From CASFRF01 sp031549345 (GTDB taxonomy: Bacteria > Verrucomicrobiota > Lentisphaeria > Victivallales > Victivallaceae): a stretch of DNA of 64,000 nt. The notes under the pieces are model-generated. The model was not told the DNA's origin. It searched no databases and was given only the letters and a program-made list of their open reading frames with translations. Of the stretch, positions 24,916-32,300 are shown piece after piece. A program made the position numbers and the translations under genes. Position 1 is the first letter of the stretch. The number at the start of each line of letters is the position of its first letter. The stretch is taken from NCBI GenBank assembly GCA_031549345.1, contig JAVBPY010000012.1:1-64000 (forward strand). Reading direction: 5' to 3'.

Positions 24916-25478
24916 GTGGTGAGTACGTCCAAAGTGAACTTCGGGACATGGAGCACATCGTCCGCATCCAGGTAGTACTTGGCGTTGTCCCCCATTCCAA
25001 TATCTTCACAGAACGGCTCTTCCGCGGGATACCCGACGGCGAGGAGGTAGAGGACATGGCGATCTTTCAGCGCAAGTTCCGCGCTTACCTTTTCGCGGCT
25101 GAATGCCCCGAGCCAGCAGGTGCCGAGGCCATTTTCGACGGCGGCGAACATCATGCTCTGGATCGCCGCGCCTGCGTCGGCGGCGACTGTCTGGTCGGCG
25201 TTATCGGCCGGTGCGGTTACGGCGATGAACGCCGGCGGAGCATTCTTTCCCCAGACCGGCGAACGGTGCGGCCGGACGTGAGCCCCATAAGCGGTCAGGT
25301 CGAAGATCGCTTTTGCGCGTTCCGCACTCCGGATTACCACATAGCGCAACCGTTGTGCATTGCCCCCGCTCGGTGCTACGCGCGCGGCTTCCAGCATTTC
25401 GCGGAGCGCGTCTTCCGGAACGGGTTTCTGTTCGAAAAAACGAATGGAACGGCGTTTGAGGAGCTCTTTCCAATCCAT
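24906..25478 (-). CDS. Nitroreductase-family flavoprotein
   Basis: This 190-aa protein matches nitroreductase-fold FMN enzymes: an N-terminal RRSIRFFEQKPVPEDAL (FMN phosphate contact), ARVAPSGGNAQ, DAGAAIQSMMFAAVENGLGTCW and a C-terminal AVGYPAEEP. Length is typical for the short subfamily. The physiological substrate is not predictable. It is preceded three bases away by the tandem NDK-domain gene and overlaps the next membrane transferase, so it belongs to that transcript. Confidence 0.88.
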   Translation of the reverse strand: MDWKELLKRRSIRFFEQKPVPEDALREMLEAARVAPSGGNAQRLRYVVIRSAERAKAIFDLTAYGAHVRPHRSPVWGKNAPPAFIAVTAPADNADQTVAADAGAAIQSMMFAAVENGLGTCWLGAFSREKVSAELALKDRHVLYLLAVGYPAEEPFCEDIGMGDNAKYYLDADDVLHVPKFTLDVLTTWC

Positions 25479-25481
25479 GCT

Positions 25482-26666
25482 TCAGTTCCTTTCCTCCAAA
25501 AATTCATAAATACGGGCGCTCATGGAATTTTGTTCCATACGCACAACACCCATTTCACGGATCATGCTCTCGCAGGAGTCGGAGGCGTGTGCGGTGTTGA
25601 CCATCACATCGCTGCCGAAGTCGCGGCGGACGGTGCCGCCGGGGGCCTTGCTCGGGTCCGTTGGACCGAGGGCCGTCCGGATCTTGTTGATCGCGTCGCG
25701 GCCTTCGTAAATCAGGATCAGGCACTTGGCCGCGCCTTGCGTGGAGCGTTCCGCCTCGGTACAGTGGTCGGGGCGGCGGCCGGACATGAATTCGATGATC
25801 TGGGCGAACTGGTCGTCCGCATAGGGGATGCCGACCGACTGTGTGAGTTCCGCGACGGCGGTGTCCGGGAGCTTGCACTTGAGCTCCGCCTCCAGGATTT
25901 CACGCGCTTTTTCGGCGATTTTGGGCGCGAGCTTGGAGCGGAGCGCCCCTTGGACGGGGCCGTAAAATTCCAGCCCATCGGCGACTGTCATGCGGTGCAC
26001 CTTGCACCCGACGATCCGCAATCCGGTACGGCTGAGCATATCCATGATGTTTCCGGGACGGCTGGAGGGGCGGCGCCAGTTGTCCGGTTTGATGATGACC
26101 AGCGTGCGTTCGTCCTCGGGGGACATCCCGACGGAGTTATCGATGATCGTCGGCGATACGGAGGCGAAATCGGCGAAAATTTTCAACTTGGCCACCGCCG
26201 ATTCCACGTTCGGCGGTGTAAGCACGGCGGGTTCGAAATAGCGGATCACTCCCGGGTTTTCCTTGTCTTCGACCAAATCGGCGTAGGTGTCGCGGATCGA
26301 TTCCCCGCTCTGGGCTTCGCGGCTGGAGTGGGGAGAGAGGCGACCGGTTACGGCGGTGAGCTTGGCGGAGGCGTTTTCGCCGCGGAAAAGGAGCATCAGT
26401 GTGCGTTCTTTGCGGCCGTCTTCGCGGGGACCGAAATTCGCGCGGACGTAGTCGGCGAGCATTTTCCCGGTCTGGGGAGAGTTGGGGTTGAGCTCGGATT
26501 CAAGCTGGTTGGCGTACGCATCGGCCATTTCGCGCGTAAAGGCGAGCATCTGTGCGCCGATGAACTCCAAATCCGTGCGCGACATCAGGCGGGCGATGAT
26601 TCCCCCGGTGCGTGATTTGAGCAGGCTGTACGGCGTGATGAGGATGTACGATACTTCAATGGCCAT
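25482..26666 (-). CDS. Two-domain nucleoside-diphosphate-kinase-like protein
   Basis: This 394-aa protein starts at ATG 26666 (MAIEVSYILITPYSLLK), behind GAAGGA. It contains two NDK-like units. Domain 1 (~5-150) has SYILITPYSLLKSRTGGII and RTLMLLFRGENA but where the catalytic His should be it reads SIRDTYADLVEDKENPG, without His. Domain 2 (~188-380) has TLVIIKPDNWRR, CLILIYEGRDAINKIR and GSDVMVNTAHASDSCESM with H360 in the NDK position before ASDS. Single-domain NDKs are ~140-150 aa and move phosphate between nucleotides; here one active and one degenerate domain are fused. The upstream promoter (26712-26740) is well formed. Confidence 0.82.
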   Translation of the reverse strand: MAIEVSYILITPYSLLKSRTGGIIARLMSRTDLEFIGAQMLAFTREMADAYANQLESELNPNSPQTGKMLADYVRANFGPREDGRKERTLMLLFRGENASAKLTAVTGRLSPHSSREAQSGESIRDTYADLVEDKENPGVIRYFEPAVLTPPNVESAVAKLKIFADFASVSPTIIDNSVGMSPEDERTLVIIKPDNWRRPSSRPGNIMDMLSRTGLRIVGCKVHRMTVADGLEFYGPVQGALRSKLAPKIAEKAREILEAELKCKLPDTAVAELTQSVGIPYADDQFAQIIEFMSGRRPDHCTEAERSTQGAAKCLILIYEGRDAINKIRTALGPTDPSKAPGGTVRRDFGSDVMVNTAHASDSCESMIREMGVVRMEQNSMSARIYEFLEERN

Positions 26667-26711
26667 GATGGAAATTCCTTCGTTTTCATTAAAACTGAAT
26701 TGCTGTAACGT

Positions 26712-26740
26712 ACTATACACCGTTTCCATACGCGCTTCAA
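26712..26740 (-). promoter_or_regulatory. Sigma70-type promoter for the NDK-like gene
   Basis: On the minus strand TTGAAG (26735-26740), a 17-bp spacer and TATAGT (26712-26717) precede the NDK-like ATG by about 45 bases. It is back to back with the promoter of the diverging membrane-protein gene. Confidence 0.7.
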
Positions 26741-26749
26741 GGCTCGATG

Positions 26750-26777
26750 TTGATATTTTGCATAGAGGGGGTATATT
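26750..26777 (+). promoter_or_regulatory. Promoter for a probably leaderless mRNA
   Basis: TTGATA (26750-26755), a 16-bp spacer and TATATT (26772-26777). Transcription would begin about seven bases later, at or next to the ATG at 26785, and there is no Shine-Dalgarno between. Confidence 0.65.
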
Positions 26778-26784
26778 AGTTCTC

Positions 26785-28272
26785 ATGGAACATATCTCCG
26801 ATTCGATCACCCGGCATGACCGGTTTCAACTTGAGGCGGATTTCACCTATCCGCTCGATCCTTCGCGTCCCGGAAACGAATATTACGTCGAATTTTATTT
26901 TTTCCTTCCCGACGATCTCGGCGTTACGCCGGAAAATTACGGGAAGCCGCATTTTTACAGCGCGACACACAAGACGCTGCGCCTTAAGACGCCGACGGTT
27001 CTCCTGCGGACCATGGGCGGCCCCGGGTCGCCCCTTGCCCGGCTCCGTTGGGCGTTGAACCAGTACAGGAAAGATCCCGGCCAGGAAAACAGAAAAAGCT
27101 TTGACGATCAATTGAAAATCTTCTGCTCCTCCATGAAGGATGCGCTGCGGGATGAGGAATTGTTCATCCTTGGCTCGCTTGGGAGCGCCGATCTTCCGCT
27201 GATGGTGGAAAACTATCTTACCCACACGGCGCGGATCATCCGCCGGTTTCGTCTGCTGATGGCGAAGCTTACCCACCCGGAGGTGGATCATTCCGCGCAA
27301 CATCTTTACAACCTGGGCGATGAGTTTCTGAGCATTACCGCGAACCGTTGCCGTTACCGGCTCCACCAGGCCTTGCGTGAAATCGCGCGGCCGGAGCTGG
27401 AACCCGTTCGCGCCCGGATCATGCGCGAACTCAACGAGGAGATCACCTACCGGAGCTCCCGCCAATATCCCTCCATCCCCGATCCGGAAGGCGATAACGA
27501 GGAAATGGTATACCGCGAACAAACGCTGGAAAAAGTGATTGCGGGTGTTCTACAGCTTCACTCCAGCCGCCGCAAAGACGGTGTTTTTCTGGAGAATCTC
27601 GCGTTCGGCATAGCCGCCGGGCTCGCCATGATGTTCGCCACCGCGGTCGCCTTTATCTGGCAGGGGCTGTTCCTTCAGCAGTTCTCCTTTGCATTTTTCG
27701 TGATCCTTACGATTGCCTACATGGGCAAAGACCGGATCAAGGCACTTTTGCAGGTCTATTTCATGACCAAGCTCGGGGAGCGTATTTTCGATTACCGGAC
27801 CACGATTTACAGCGAATTGGGCTCCGAACTCGGCGAGTGCCGGGAGGCCGTCGGTTTTTTTCCCGAATCCAAATTGCCGCCGGAGATCGTGAAATACCGG
27901 AACAAAAGCTACCTTGCCGAGCTTGAAAGCAAACGGCAGTCCGGTGAAGTTGTTTTAAAGGGGCGGCGCCACATTCTCCTACATCCACTTCCCGGAGAGG
28001 CGATTTTTCGCGAGGTCGAGGTAAACGGGATCGTCGACATGACGCGGATCGATTTACGCGGACTCATGGAGCGCATGGAAAAACCGGATCGTCCTTTGCT
28101 TGTTACCGATGGTCGCGGCGGCGTGCGGCGCGCCCGGGGCAAGCGCGTTTACCACGTGAATCTTGTCGTTAAATACGGTCGCGTGGGGGGGAACGACCAT
28201 TACCGGCGCGTCCTGCTCATCCTGTCGCGGAACGGCATCCAGCGGATCGAATTTCCCCCGCCGGCGCCCTGA
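26785..28272 (+). CDS. Conserved-looking membrane protein of unknown function (495 aa)
   Basis: The start is the ATG at 26785, eight bases after the -10; longer frames would overlap the diverging NDK-like gene. Residues 1-255 are soluble with many charged helices (EYYVEFYFFLPDDLG near the start; HTARIIRRFRLLMAK; ANRCRYRLHQALREI). Two membrane segments follow at ~273-293 and ~297-315. Residues ~320-495 are a second soluble part with KDRIKALLQVYFMTKLGERI and a C-terminal beta-rich region ending RIEFPPP. I do not recognise the family. The layout (large cytoplasmic domains either side of a TM hairpin) suggests a membrane-associated scaffold or regulator, but no catalytic motif is evident. Confidence 0.7.
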   Translation: MEHISDSITRHDRFQLEADFTYPLDPSRPGNEYYVEFYFFLPDDLGVTPENYGKPHFYSATHKTLRLKTPTVLLRTMGGPGSPLARLRWALNQYRKDPGQENRKSFDDQLKIFCSSMKDALRDEELFILGSLGSADLPLMVENYLTHTARIIRRFRLLMAKLTHPEVDHSAQHLYNLGDEFLSITANRCRYRLHQALREIARPELEPVRARIMRELNEEITYRSSRQYPSIPDPEGDNEEMVYREQTLEKVIAGVLQLHSSRRKDGVFLENLAFGIAAGLAMMFATAVAFIWQGLFLQQFSFAFFVILTIAYMGKDRIKALLQVYFMTKLGERIFDYRTTIYSELGSELGECREAVGFFPESKLPPEIVKYRNKSYLAELESKRQSGEVVLKGRRHILLHPLPGEAIFREVEVNGIVDMTRIDLRGLMERMEKPDRPLLVTDGRGGVRRARGKRVYHVNLVVKYGRVGGNDHYRRVLLILSRNGIQRIEFPPPAP

Positions 28273-28640
28273 CGGCAACGGGCACTAATGCGATAGAGGG
28301 TCGGTGGCGCGGGGTTATAGAGCTGGGGGGAAACCGCGCCTTCCCCCCAGGCCCCTCATTCGAGATGCCGGTCGGGGGCGTGGAGGGTTCATTATTTGGC
28401 GGAGCATCCCTTCCGCCAGGCGATCTCTGATGCCTCGGAAATCATGCATAAAAGCACGCGAAAGGGCAAGTCTTCGTCCATGTTTTAGTACGAGTTTGTA
28501 TTAACGTCCGGATGGGGCGGGATACTGTATTCCTGCTGTCGGAGGGTGTGGAACGTTCGTGGTCCATGAGGCGCGAGATGCTTTCTCCGAGGTATACAAC
28601 GGACTGGGCGGAGCTTCCGGTCGTCAAATAGGGGTTGAAT
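28273..28640. other. Gap at the left edge of the AT-rich island: strong hairpin and a coding-like tail
   Basis: CTGGGGGGAA (28323-28332) and TTCCCCCCAG (28341-28350) form a perfect 10-bp hairpin with an 8-base loop. From 28387 to the stop at 28486-28488 the + strand reads VHYLAEHPFRQAISDASEIM then HKSTRKGKSSSMF, which looks like a real protein C-terminus but has no start or upstream body. No intact gene is seen. Confidence 0.4.
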
Positions 28641-29314
28641 ATGTGCGGACGTTTTGCCCAGGGGGAAATCCCCGCCGCCTTGCGGAATATTATCAAGAAT
28701 CTGGTCGAAGAGGCTCATGCCCAATACAAAATATTGCACCGACGGAAAACGCAGTGGCAATTACCCGGGAACCGGGGAAACAGCCGATCGCAGAAATTCT
28801 CCGCTGGGGGCTTCTGACGCCCTGGGAAACCGATCCCGCCAACGGCGCTCGAATGATCAATGCACGGGCTGAAACCGTGGCTGAAAAGCCTTCATTCAGG
28901 AACTCCTACGAACACCGCCGCTGCCTGGTCCCCGCCATGGGCTTCTATGAGTGGAAGCGTAGTGGCAAGCAGAAAACACCGTATTATTTCAGCGCGAACT
29001 CAGACAATCGCCCGATTGTTCTCGGCGGGATTTGGACCGACTGGAATCACGACCAACAACATATTCGATCATTTTCGATTATTACCACAGAAGCCAACGA
29101 TGTGATGCGCCCAATACACGATCGAATGCCGCTTATCATTACTCCGGAATATTGGCTTGACTGGTTGAATCACGATTTATCCGGAAGAGCCGTAAGCAAC
29201 ATTCTAAAGCCTGCAAAAAACAATATTCTCCGTTGCTGGGAAGTTTCACCATATGTCAATAATGTACGAAATAAGGGAGAGCGGTGCATCTTCCATTTGA
29301 AGGCACTTTTCTGA
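28641..29314 (+). pseudogene. SRAP/YedK (HMCES-type) abasic-site protein gene with a frameshift
   Basis: The SRAP family caps abasic sites in single-stranded DNA through the Cys2 of MCGRF. Here ATG 28641 begins MCGRFAQGEIPAALRNIIKN with Cys2 intact, but the frame then fails. The rest of the protein continues from about 28729 in another frame as QNIAPTENAVAI, WGLLTPWETD, INARAETVAEKPSFRNSYEHRRCLVPA (active-site region), GFYEWKR, DRMPLIITP and the end VRNKGERCIFHLKALF. The break is at the four-A run 28728-28731; one missing base there would restore YKNIAPTEN. It is either a sequencing slip or a recent pseudogene. Composition falls between that of the flanks and the AT-rich island. Confidence 0.8.
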
Positions 29315-29343
29315 CACAAGCAATTAGCGATTTAATGCAAACT

Positions 29344-29374
29344 GTCCAAAATCGTGGTCCTATATCAATCACCT
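29344..29374. repeat. Short duplicated segment (copy 1 of 2)
   Basis: TCCAAAATCGTGGTCCTATA and the following CAATCACCTT match 30230-30256 (TCCAAAATCTTGGTCCCATA + TCACCTT) apart from a 4-base indel and two substitutions. Each copy overlaps the 3' end of a minus-strand hypothetical gene, suggesting a small duplication during assembly of the island. Confidence 0.55.
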
Positions 29375-29988
29375 TGTAAACTACTTACATGAAAAAGAAA
29401 ACTTTTTCCTTCTTGCTCATCAATAAAGTTCCCCCTGCTATCGATACCGAGGACAGAATAGATGTTTTCATGTCCAATAAAAATATTTTCCACAATGATC
29501 TTTTGCGGGCCTCTACTTAATGGAAGATAAATTGTGTGCAATGAATTAAATATATTTTTGTTTTTTTCGGAAAAGACAAGAGCAGAAACACTAATGAACT
29601 TACTCGTGTGGTTGCTCGAATTAGTCAGTATCAATAATGAGGCATTTTTATCAAATAGCATGAATAGTTTATGCTTGTTTTTTCGCAACAGTTCTCCTAT
29701 TATTGAAATCTGGATATCGGCTGAAATCCCGTACTTGAATCTAATATGTTCATCCAGCTTAGTCTCTCCATCCTCAAATACCTCTTCTGCCATTTTGCGC
29801 GTAAATGGCAAATCGGAGTTCAGATATGATTCCAATAGTGAAACATTTTTCAAAGATAGAATTGTAGCTTCTTTGTAGCTTCTCTCAGGAATTCTAGGGG
29901 GTAGAGAAATAATTAATACAAATAAAGACCCCAAAATAATCGAAACAGTAGATATTATTTTTTTCATCAGAGCACTCTTTTTTGCCAT
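29365..29988 (-). CDS. Hypothetical membrane-anchored or secreted protein (207 aa)
   Basis: An N-terminal hydrophobic segment (MKKIISTVSIILGSLFVLIIS, split here for length at residue 8 onward) could be a signal anchor; the start may be the second Met at 29967. The remainder is soluble and rich in Ser, Lys, Ile and Asn, with a FTRKMAEEVFEDGETKLDEH helix and later beta strands (KLFMLFDKNASLLILTN; KIIVENIFIGHENIYSVLGI). No family recognised and no clear Shine-Dalgarno. Strong AT bias compared with the rest of the window implies horizontal origin. Confidence 0.5.
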   Translation of the reverse strand: MAKKSALMKKIISTVSIILGSLFVLIISLPPRIPERSYKEATILSLKNVSLLESYLNSDLPFTRKMAEEVFEDGETKLDEHIRFKYGISADIQISIIGELLRKNKHKLFMLFDKNASLLILTNSSNHTSKFISVSALVFSEKNKNIFNSLHTIYLPLSRGPQKIIVENIFIGHENIYSVLGIDSRGNFIDEQEGKSFLFHVSSLQGD

Positions 29989-30013
29989 ACATCATTAGAA
30001 AGAAATCTCATAG

Positions 30014-30253
30014 TCATTTTTCTTCAGTCTTCCATTTTTGAAATATAGACAACAGATGCCTTACTCCGATTTGCCAGCTTGGAATCAATGGAAATGTATA
30101 TCCCGTATAGCCTGTTATGGAAGCATTTTTCTTGTCTATGCTATTCAAATAGTCTTTTAGAAATTTCCCTTGAAAACATGCATTCAATTGAATATGTACA
30201 TCTTCTGCAAATGTTTTATGGACGGCATATCCAAAATCTTGGTCCCATATCAC
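30014..30253 (-). CDS. Short hypothetical protein (79 aa), possibly a fragment
   Basis: A GTG start at 30253 (shown as MIWDQDFGYAV) follows the stop of the upstream gene by two bases, with AGGTGAT overlapping. The sequence contains LNACFQGKFLKDYLNSI and a Trp/Gly-rich end (SWQIGVRHLLSIFQKW). There is no signal peptide and no recognisable domain. The 5' part lies in a duplicated segment, so this may be a remnant of a longer gene rather than an independent one. Confidence 0.3.
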   Translation of the reverse strand: MIWDQDFGYAVHKTFAEDVHIQLNACFQGKFLKDYLNSIDKKNASITGYTGYTFPLIPSWQIGVRHLLSIFQKWKTEEK

Positions 30254-30255
30254 CT

Positions 30256-30858
30256 TTAAAAAGATGGTATTTTTCCATCAATAGTGCGGACAGTATGTAT
30301 TTCTCCATTTGAAAGAAGAATATTTATACGGGCCGTATGATTCTCTGGATTATCCATTAACAAAGTCCATCTCATTTTATTGTTTCCTTGATAGTGATAA
30401 ATATATGACAATGAACCTATTGCGCTTGGGCAAGTGCAAGTGGGGGTATAGTTGCATGGAAAACATCCTTCGTTTTCTGCATAACTAGATAAGTATAACC
30501 AAGCTTTGCGTAGATTGTTAGCACACTCTGCCAATCTAAAACGTTCTTGCATCTGTGGATAGCGTGGGAATGAGAGTCCAAGTATAATCAGTAGAGAGGA
30601 AAAAAAAGTGAATATTATGATGCTTTTTTCTGTTTTTTGATAATTCGATGACTTGTGATGCATGTCCCACAGTAGACCTATTAATGCCCATGCAGCAAAA
30701 AAAACTTGAATGGAAAATTGAATAATTTGTGCCGTTCTGTAAGTTTGAATAGTGTATGAGTCTGGTATAAAGAAATTTTTCGAAAATAAATACGATAATA
30801 TAATTGTCATGCCTAATGGAAATGCTATGTTTATAATTTGATAACGAATTAGCTTCAT
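30256..30858 (-). CDS. Three-TM protein with a pseudopilin-like C-terminal domain
   Basis: The start is ATG 30858 (MKLIRYQIINIAFPLG), 5 bases after GGAGG; the ATG shares one base with the stop of the upstream gene (TAATG). Three hydrophobic segments (~5-25, 45-65, 80-100) precede a ~100-residue soluble part. The junction SFPRYPQMQERFRLAECANN ... LRKAWLYLSSYAENEGCFP aligns well with the post-leader region of the pseudopilins here (LLPALSKARDRARATQCVGN ... LRQIGAGLIMY), and the end DNPENHTARINILLSNGEIH resembles the DGH tail. The FTLIE leader is absent. It seems to be a pseudopilin globular domain carried on an unrelated membrane anchor. Confidence 0.6.
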   Translation of the reverse strand: MKLIRYQIINIAFPLGMTIILSYLFSKNFFIPDSYTIQTYRTAQIIQFSIQVFFAAWALIGLLWDMHHKSSNYQKTEKSIIIFTFFSSLLIILGLSFPRYPQMQERFRLAECANNLRKAWLYLSSYAENEGCFPCNYTPTCTCPSAIGSLSYIYHYQGNNKMRWTLLMDNPENHTARINILLSNGEIHTVRTIDGKIPSF

Positions 30859-31112
30859 TATCGCCTCCAAGCGGGATTATTTATTTGATATTTTACAAAG
30901 CTATCGCATTGGTCAATAACATAACTTTGAGTTTCTGCCCCCATAAATGAAACAGCTTCTGCTGCTGTTGAATTAGCAAGCATTCCAGCAATAATAATGA
31001 GCTCAGCTTGAACAAATATTGATTGCATTCTATGAATTGTTTTTTTTATGGCCATATTACTATAAATTCCGATCTCCAATAATACTTCATGAAATTGATT
31101 CTTGCAAGTCAT
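30858..31112 (-). CDS. Small hypothetical protein (65-84 aa)
   Basis: The start may be ATG 31112 or, more likely, ATG 31055 (MAIKKTIHRMQSIF). One hydrophobic stretch lies in the middle (AELIIIAGMLANSTAAEAVS), so it may be membrane-inserted. Its last codons TGGAGGCGATAA contain the ribosome site and overlap the ATG of the following gene, so these two are translationally coupled. No family recognised. Confidence 0.45.
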   Translation of the reverse strand: MTCKNQFHEVLLEIGIYSNMAIKKTIHRMQSIFVQAELIIIAGMLANSTAAEAVSFMGAETQSYVIDQCDSFVKYQINNPAWRR

Positions 31113-31158
31113 TAAATTGATTTTTCTTTGCTCGAATAAAATGATTCACGGTTTTACG

Positions 31159-31788
31159 TCATTTTTCAAAAAAATAAAAATGATATTCAATATAGTCATT
31201 TGTTAAAATATATTTTTCGATGGATTTTTCATTGCTTTCTAATATATGTGAAGAAGGTAATACATATTTACCCCAATGCAGCTCATTTTTATTTATTTTA
31301 TCATATGTTGTTTTGCGCCAACCGCTGTTTACCAATTTTTCGAAATAAGGTTGGTTACTCCGGAATTTTCCCAAAGCATTTTTCCAGTCGATATCATTTT
31401 CACTATAAAATTCTTCTATCGTCAAAGAAACATCAGAATCGAAATTCGTCCTCAAAAAATAGCTGGGCCGATTATAATAAATTGCACACAAACATAACAC
31501 AAGAGAGCAGAATACCATCGCTCCAGATGCGATTTTGTAGTTGTACCGTAGCAACGGCAAAAAAAGCATTGGCCAAATCCAAGCTAATGGAACAATCGGG
31601 ATAAACGTAAAAAAAACTATTAATACTTTTGCAGAATGTGAAAATGAGATAGTTGCCCAATGATTTTCATATCTTATGTCTGCGAAAAATAAGAAAATCA
31701 CAAAATTGAACAATAGCATCCCCCCAATATAAAATAGAAGTGATTTCCGTTTATTTTTAATTTTTTCTATGATTTTATTCATGTACAT
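31159..31788 (-). CDS. Hypothetical membrane protein (209 aa)
   Basis: Three hydrophobic segments are present at ~18-36 (LLFYIGGMLLFNFVIFLFF), ~52-80 (KVLIVFFTFIPIVPLAWIWP) and ~88-106 (SGAMVFCSLVLCLCAIYY). A ~100-residue soluble C-terminus follows, with EEFYSENDIDWKNALGKF and a final DYIEYHFYFFEK. Met1 or Met3 could be the start; no Shine-Dalgarno is visible. Very AT-rich, like its neighbours. Function unknown. Confidence 0.5.
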   Translation of the reverse strand: MYMNKIIEKIKNKRKSLLFYIGGMLLFNFVIFLFFADIRYENHWATISFSHSAKVLIVFFTFIPIVPLAWIWPMLFLPLLRYNYKIASGAMVFCSLVLCLCAIYYNRPSYFLRTNFDSDVSLTIEEFYSENDIDWKNALGKFRSNQPYFEKLVNSGWRKTTYDKINKNELHWGKYVLPSSHILESNEKSIEKYILTNDYIEYHFYFFEK

Positions 31789-31873
31789 CTATTTGATAAT
31801 GGTTTGTAATTCTGTATCTACTGCGCGATAATGTAAAAATTGTTAAGATGGCTTGTGCAGTTGTATGTTTAGG

Positions 31874-32209
31874 TTACATCAAACTATGCAAAAGCAATTG
31901 GCCTTTACTGGGTCTACCTCGGCGAATCTGTTTTCTCCCCATTGAGCTAACTAATTTACTTTGAAATGTTTCGTCACCGATAGAAATAGCATCTGAATTG
32001 AAGAGTTTCAAATCCTCTTCGGGCGATTCTTGTAAATAATTCAGATAAAAGCGACGGCGCTCTTCGGCTGGTTCCGGCCAGGAGGGAAGCTGTGGGTGAA
32101 GGTTTGGATCGACGATACCGTGCGGCTTCGACCCCCTCACCATCCCATTCAGGGCTACGCCGGGGGGAGGCTCCGCTATTTCCCCCAAAAGTTGCCACCC
32201 TGCGCACAC
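31874..32209 (-). pseudogene. Remnant of a REP-associated Y1 transposase (C-terminal end only)
   Basis: The last ~75 residues (from PSWPEPAEERRRFYLNYLQ through EEDLKLF, ISIGDETFQSKLVSSM and RRGRPSKG) match the C-terminal pattern of REP-associated tyrosine transposases: an IGDExF motif followed by GRPxK. The HUH/Tyr catalytic N-terminal half is absent, and the upstream residues (LGEIAEPPPGVAL) are non-homologous GC-rich sequence. It is therefore a truncated gene. Its relatives move palindromic repeats, which fits the repeat family found in this window. Confidence 0.5.
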
Positions 32210-32300
32210 GGCTGAATGTCGGCACGGGGGGTGTGAAAGGGCCCATCACTCTCCTTGTGCTGATGCTGAACGTCAACACTGTTCGCCTATCGACAAGGGG

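Noticed and set aside
24702..26615. 637-codon + strand frame opposite nitroreductase and the NDK-like gene
   Set aside because: Antisense to two genes with clear family motifs; translation has no domain or ribosome site.
28280..28300. Possible further copy of the palindromic repeat (CACTAATGCGAT)
   Set aside because: Only about ten bases match and no opposite arm exists, so it is within chance.
32000..32030. tRNA-like TTCAAATCC segment
   Set aside because: No cloverleaf arms can be formed around it; it lies inside the transposase remnant.
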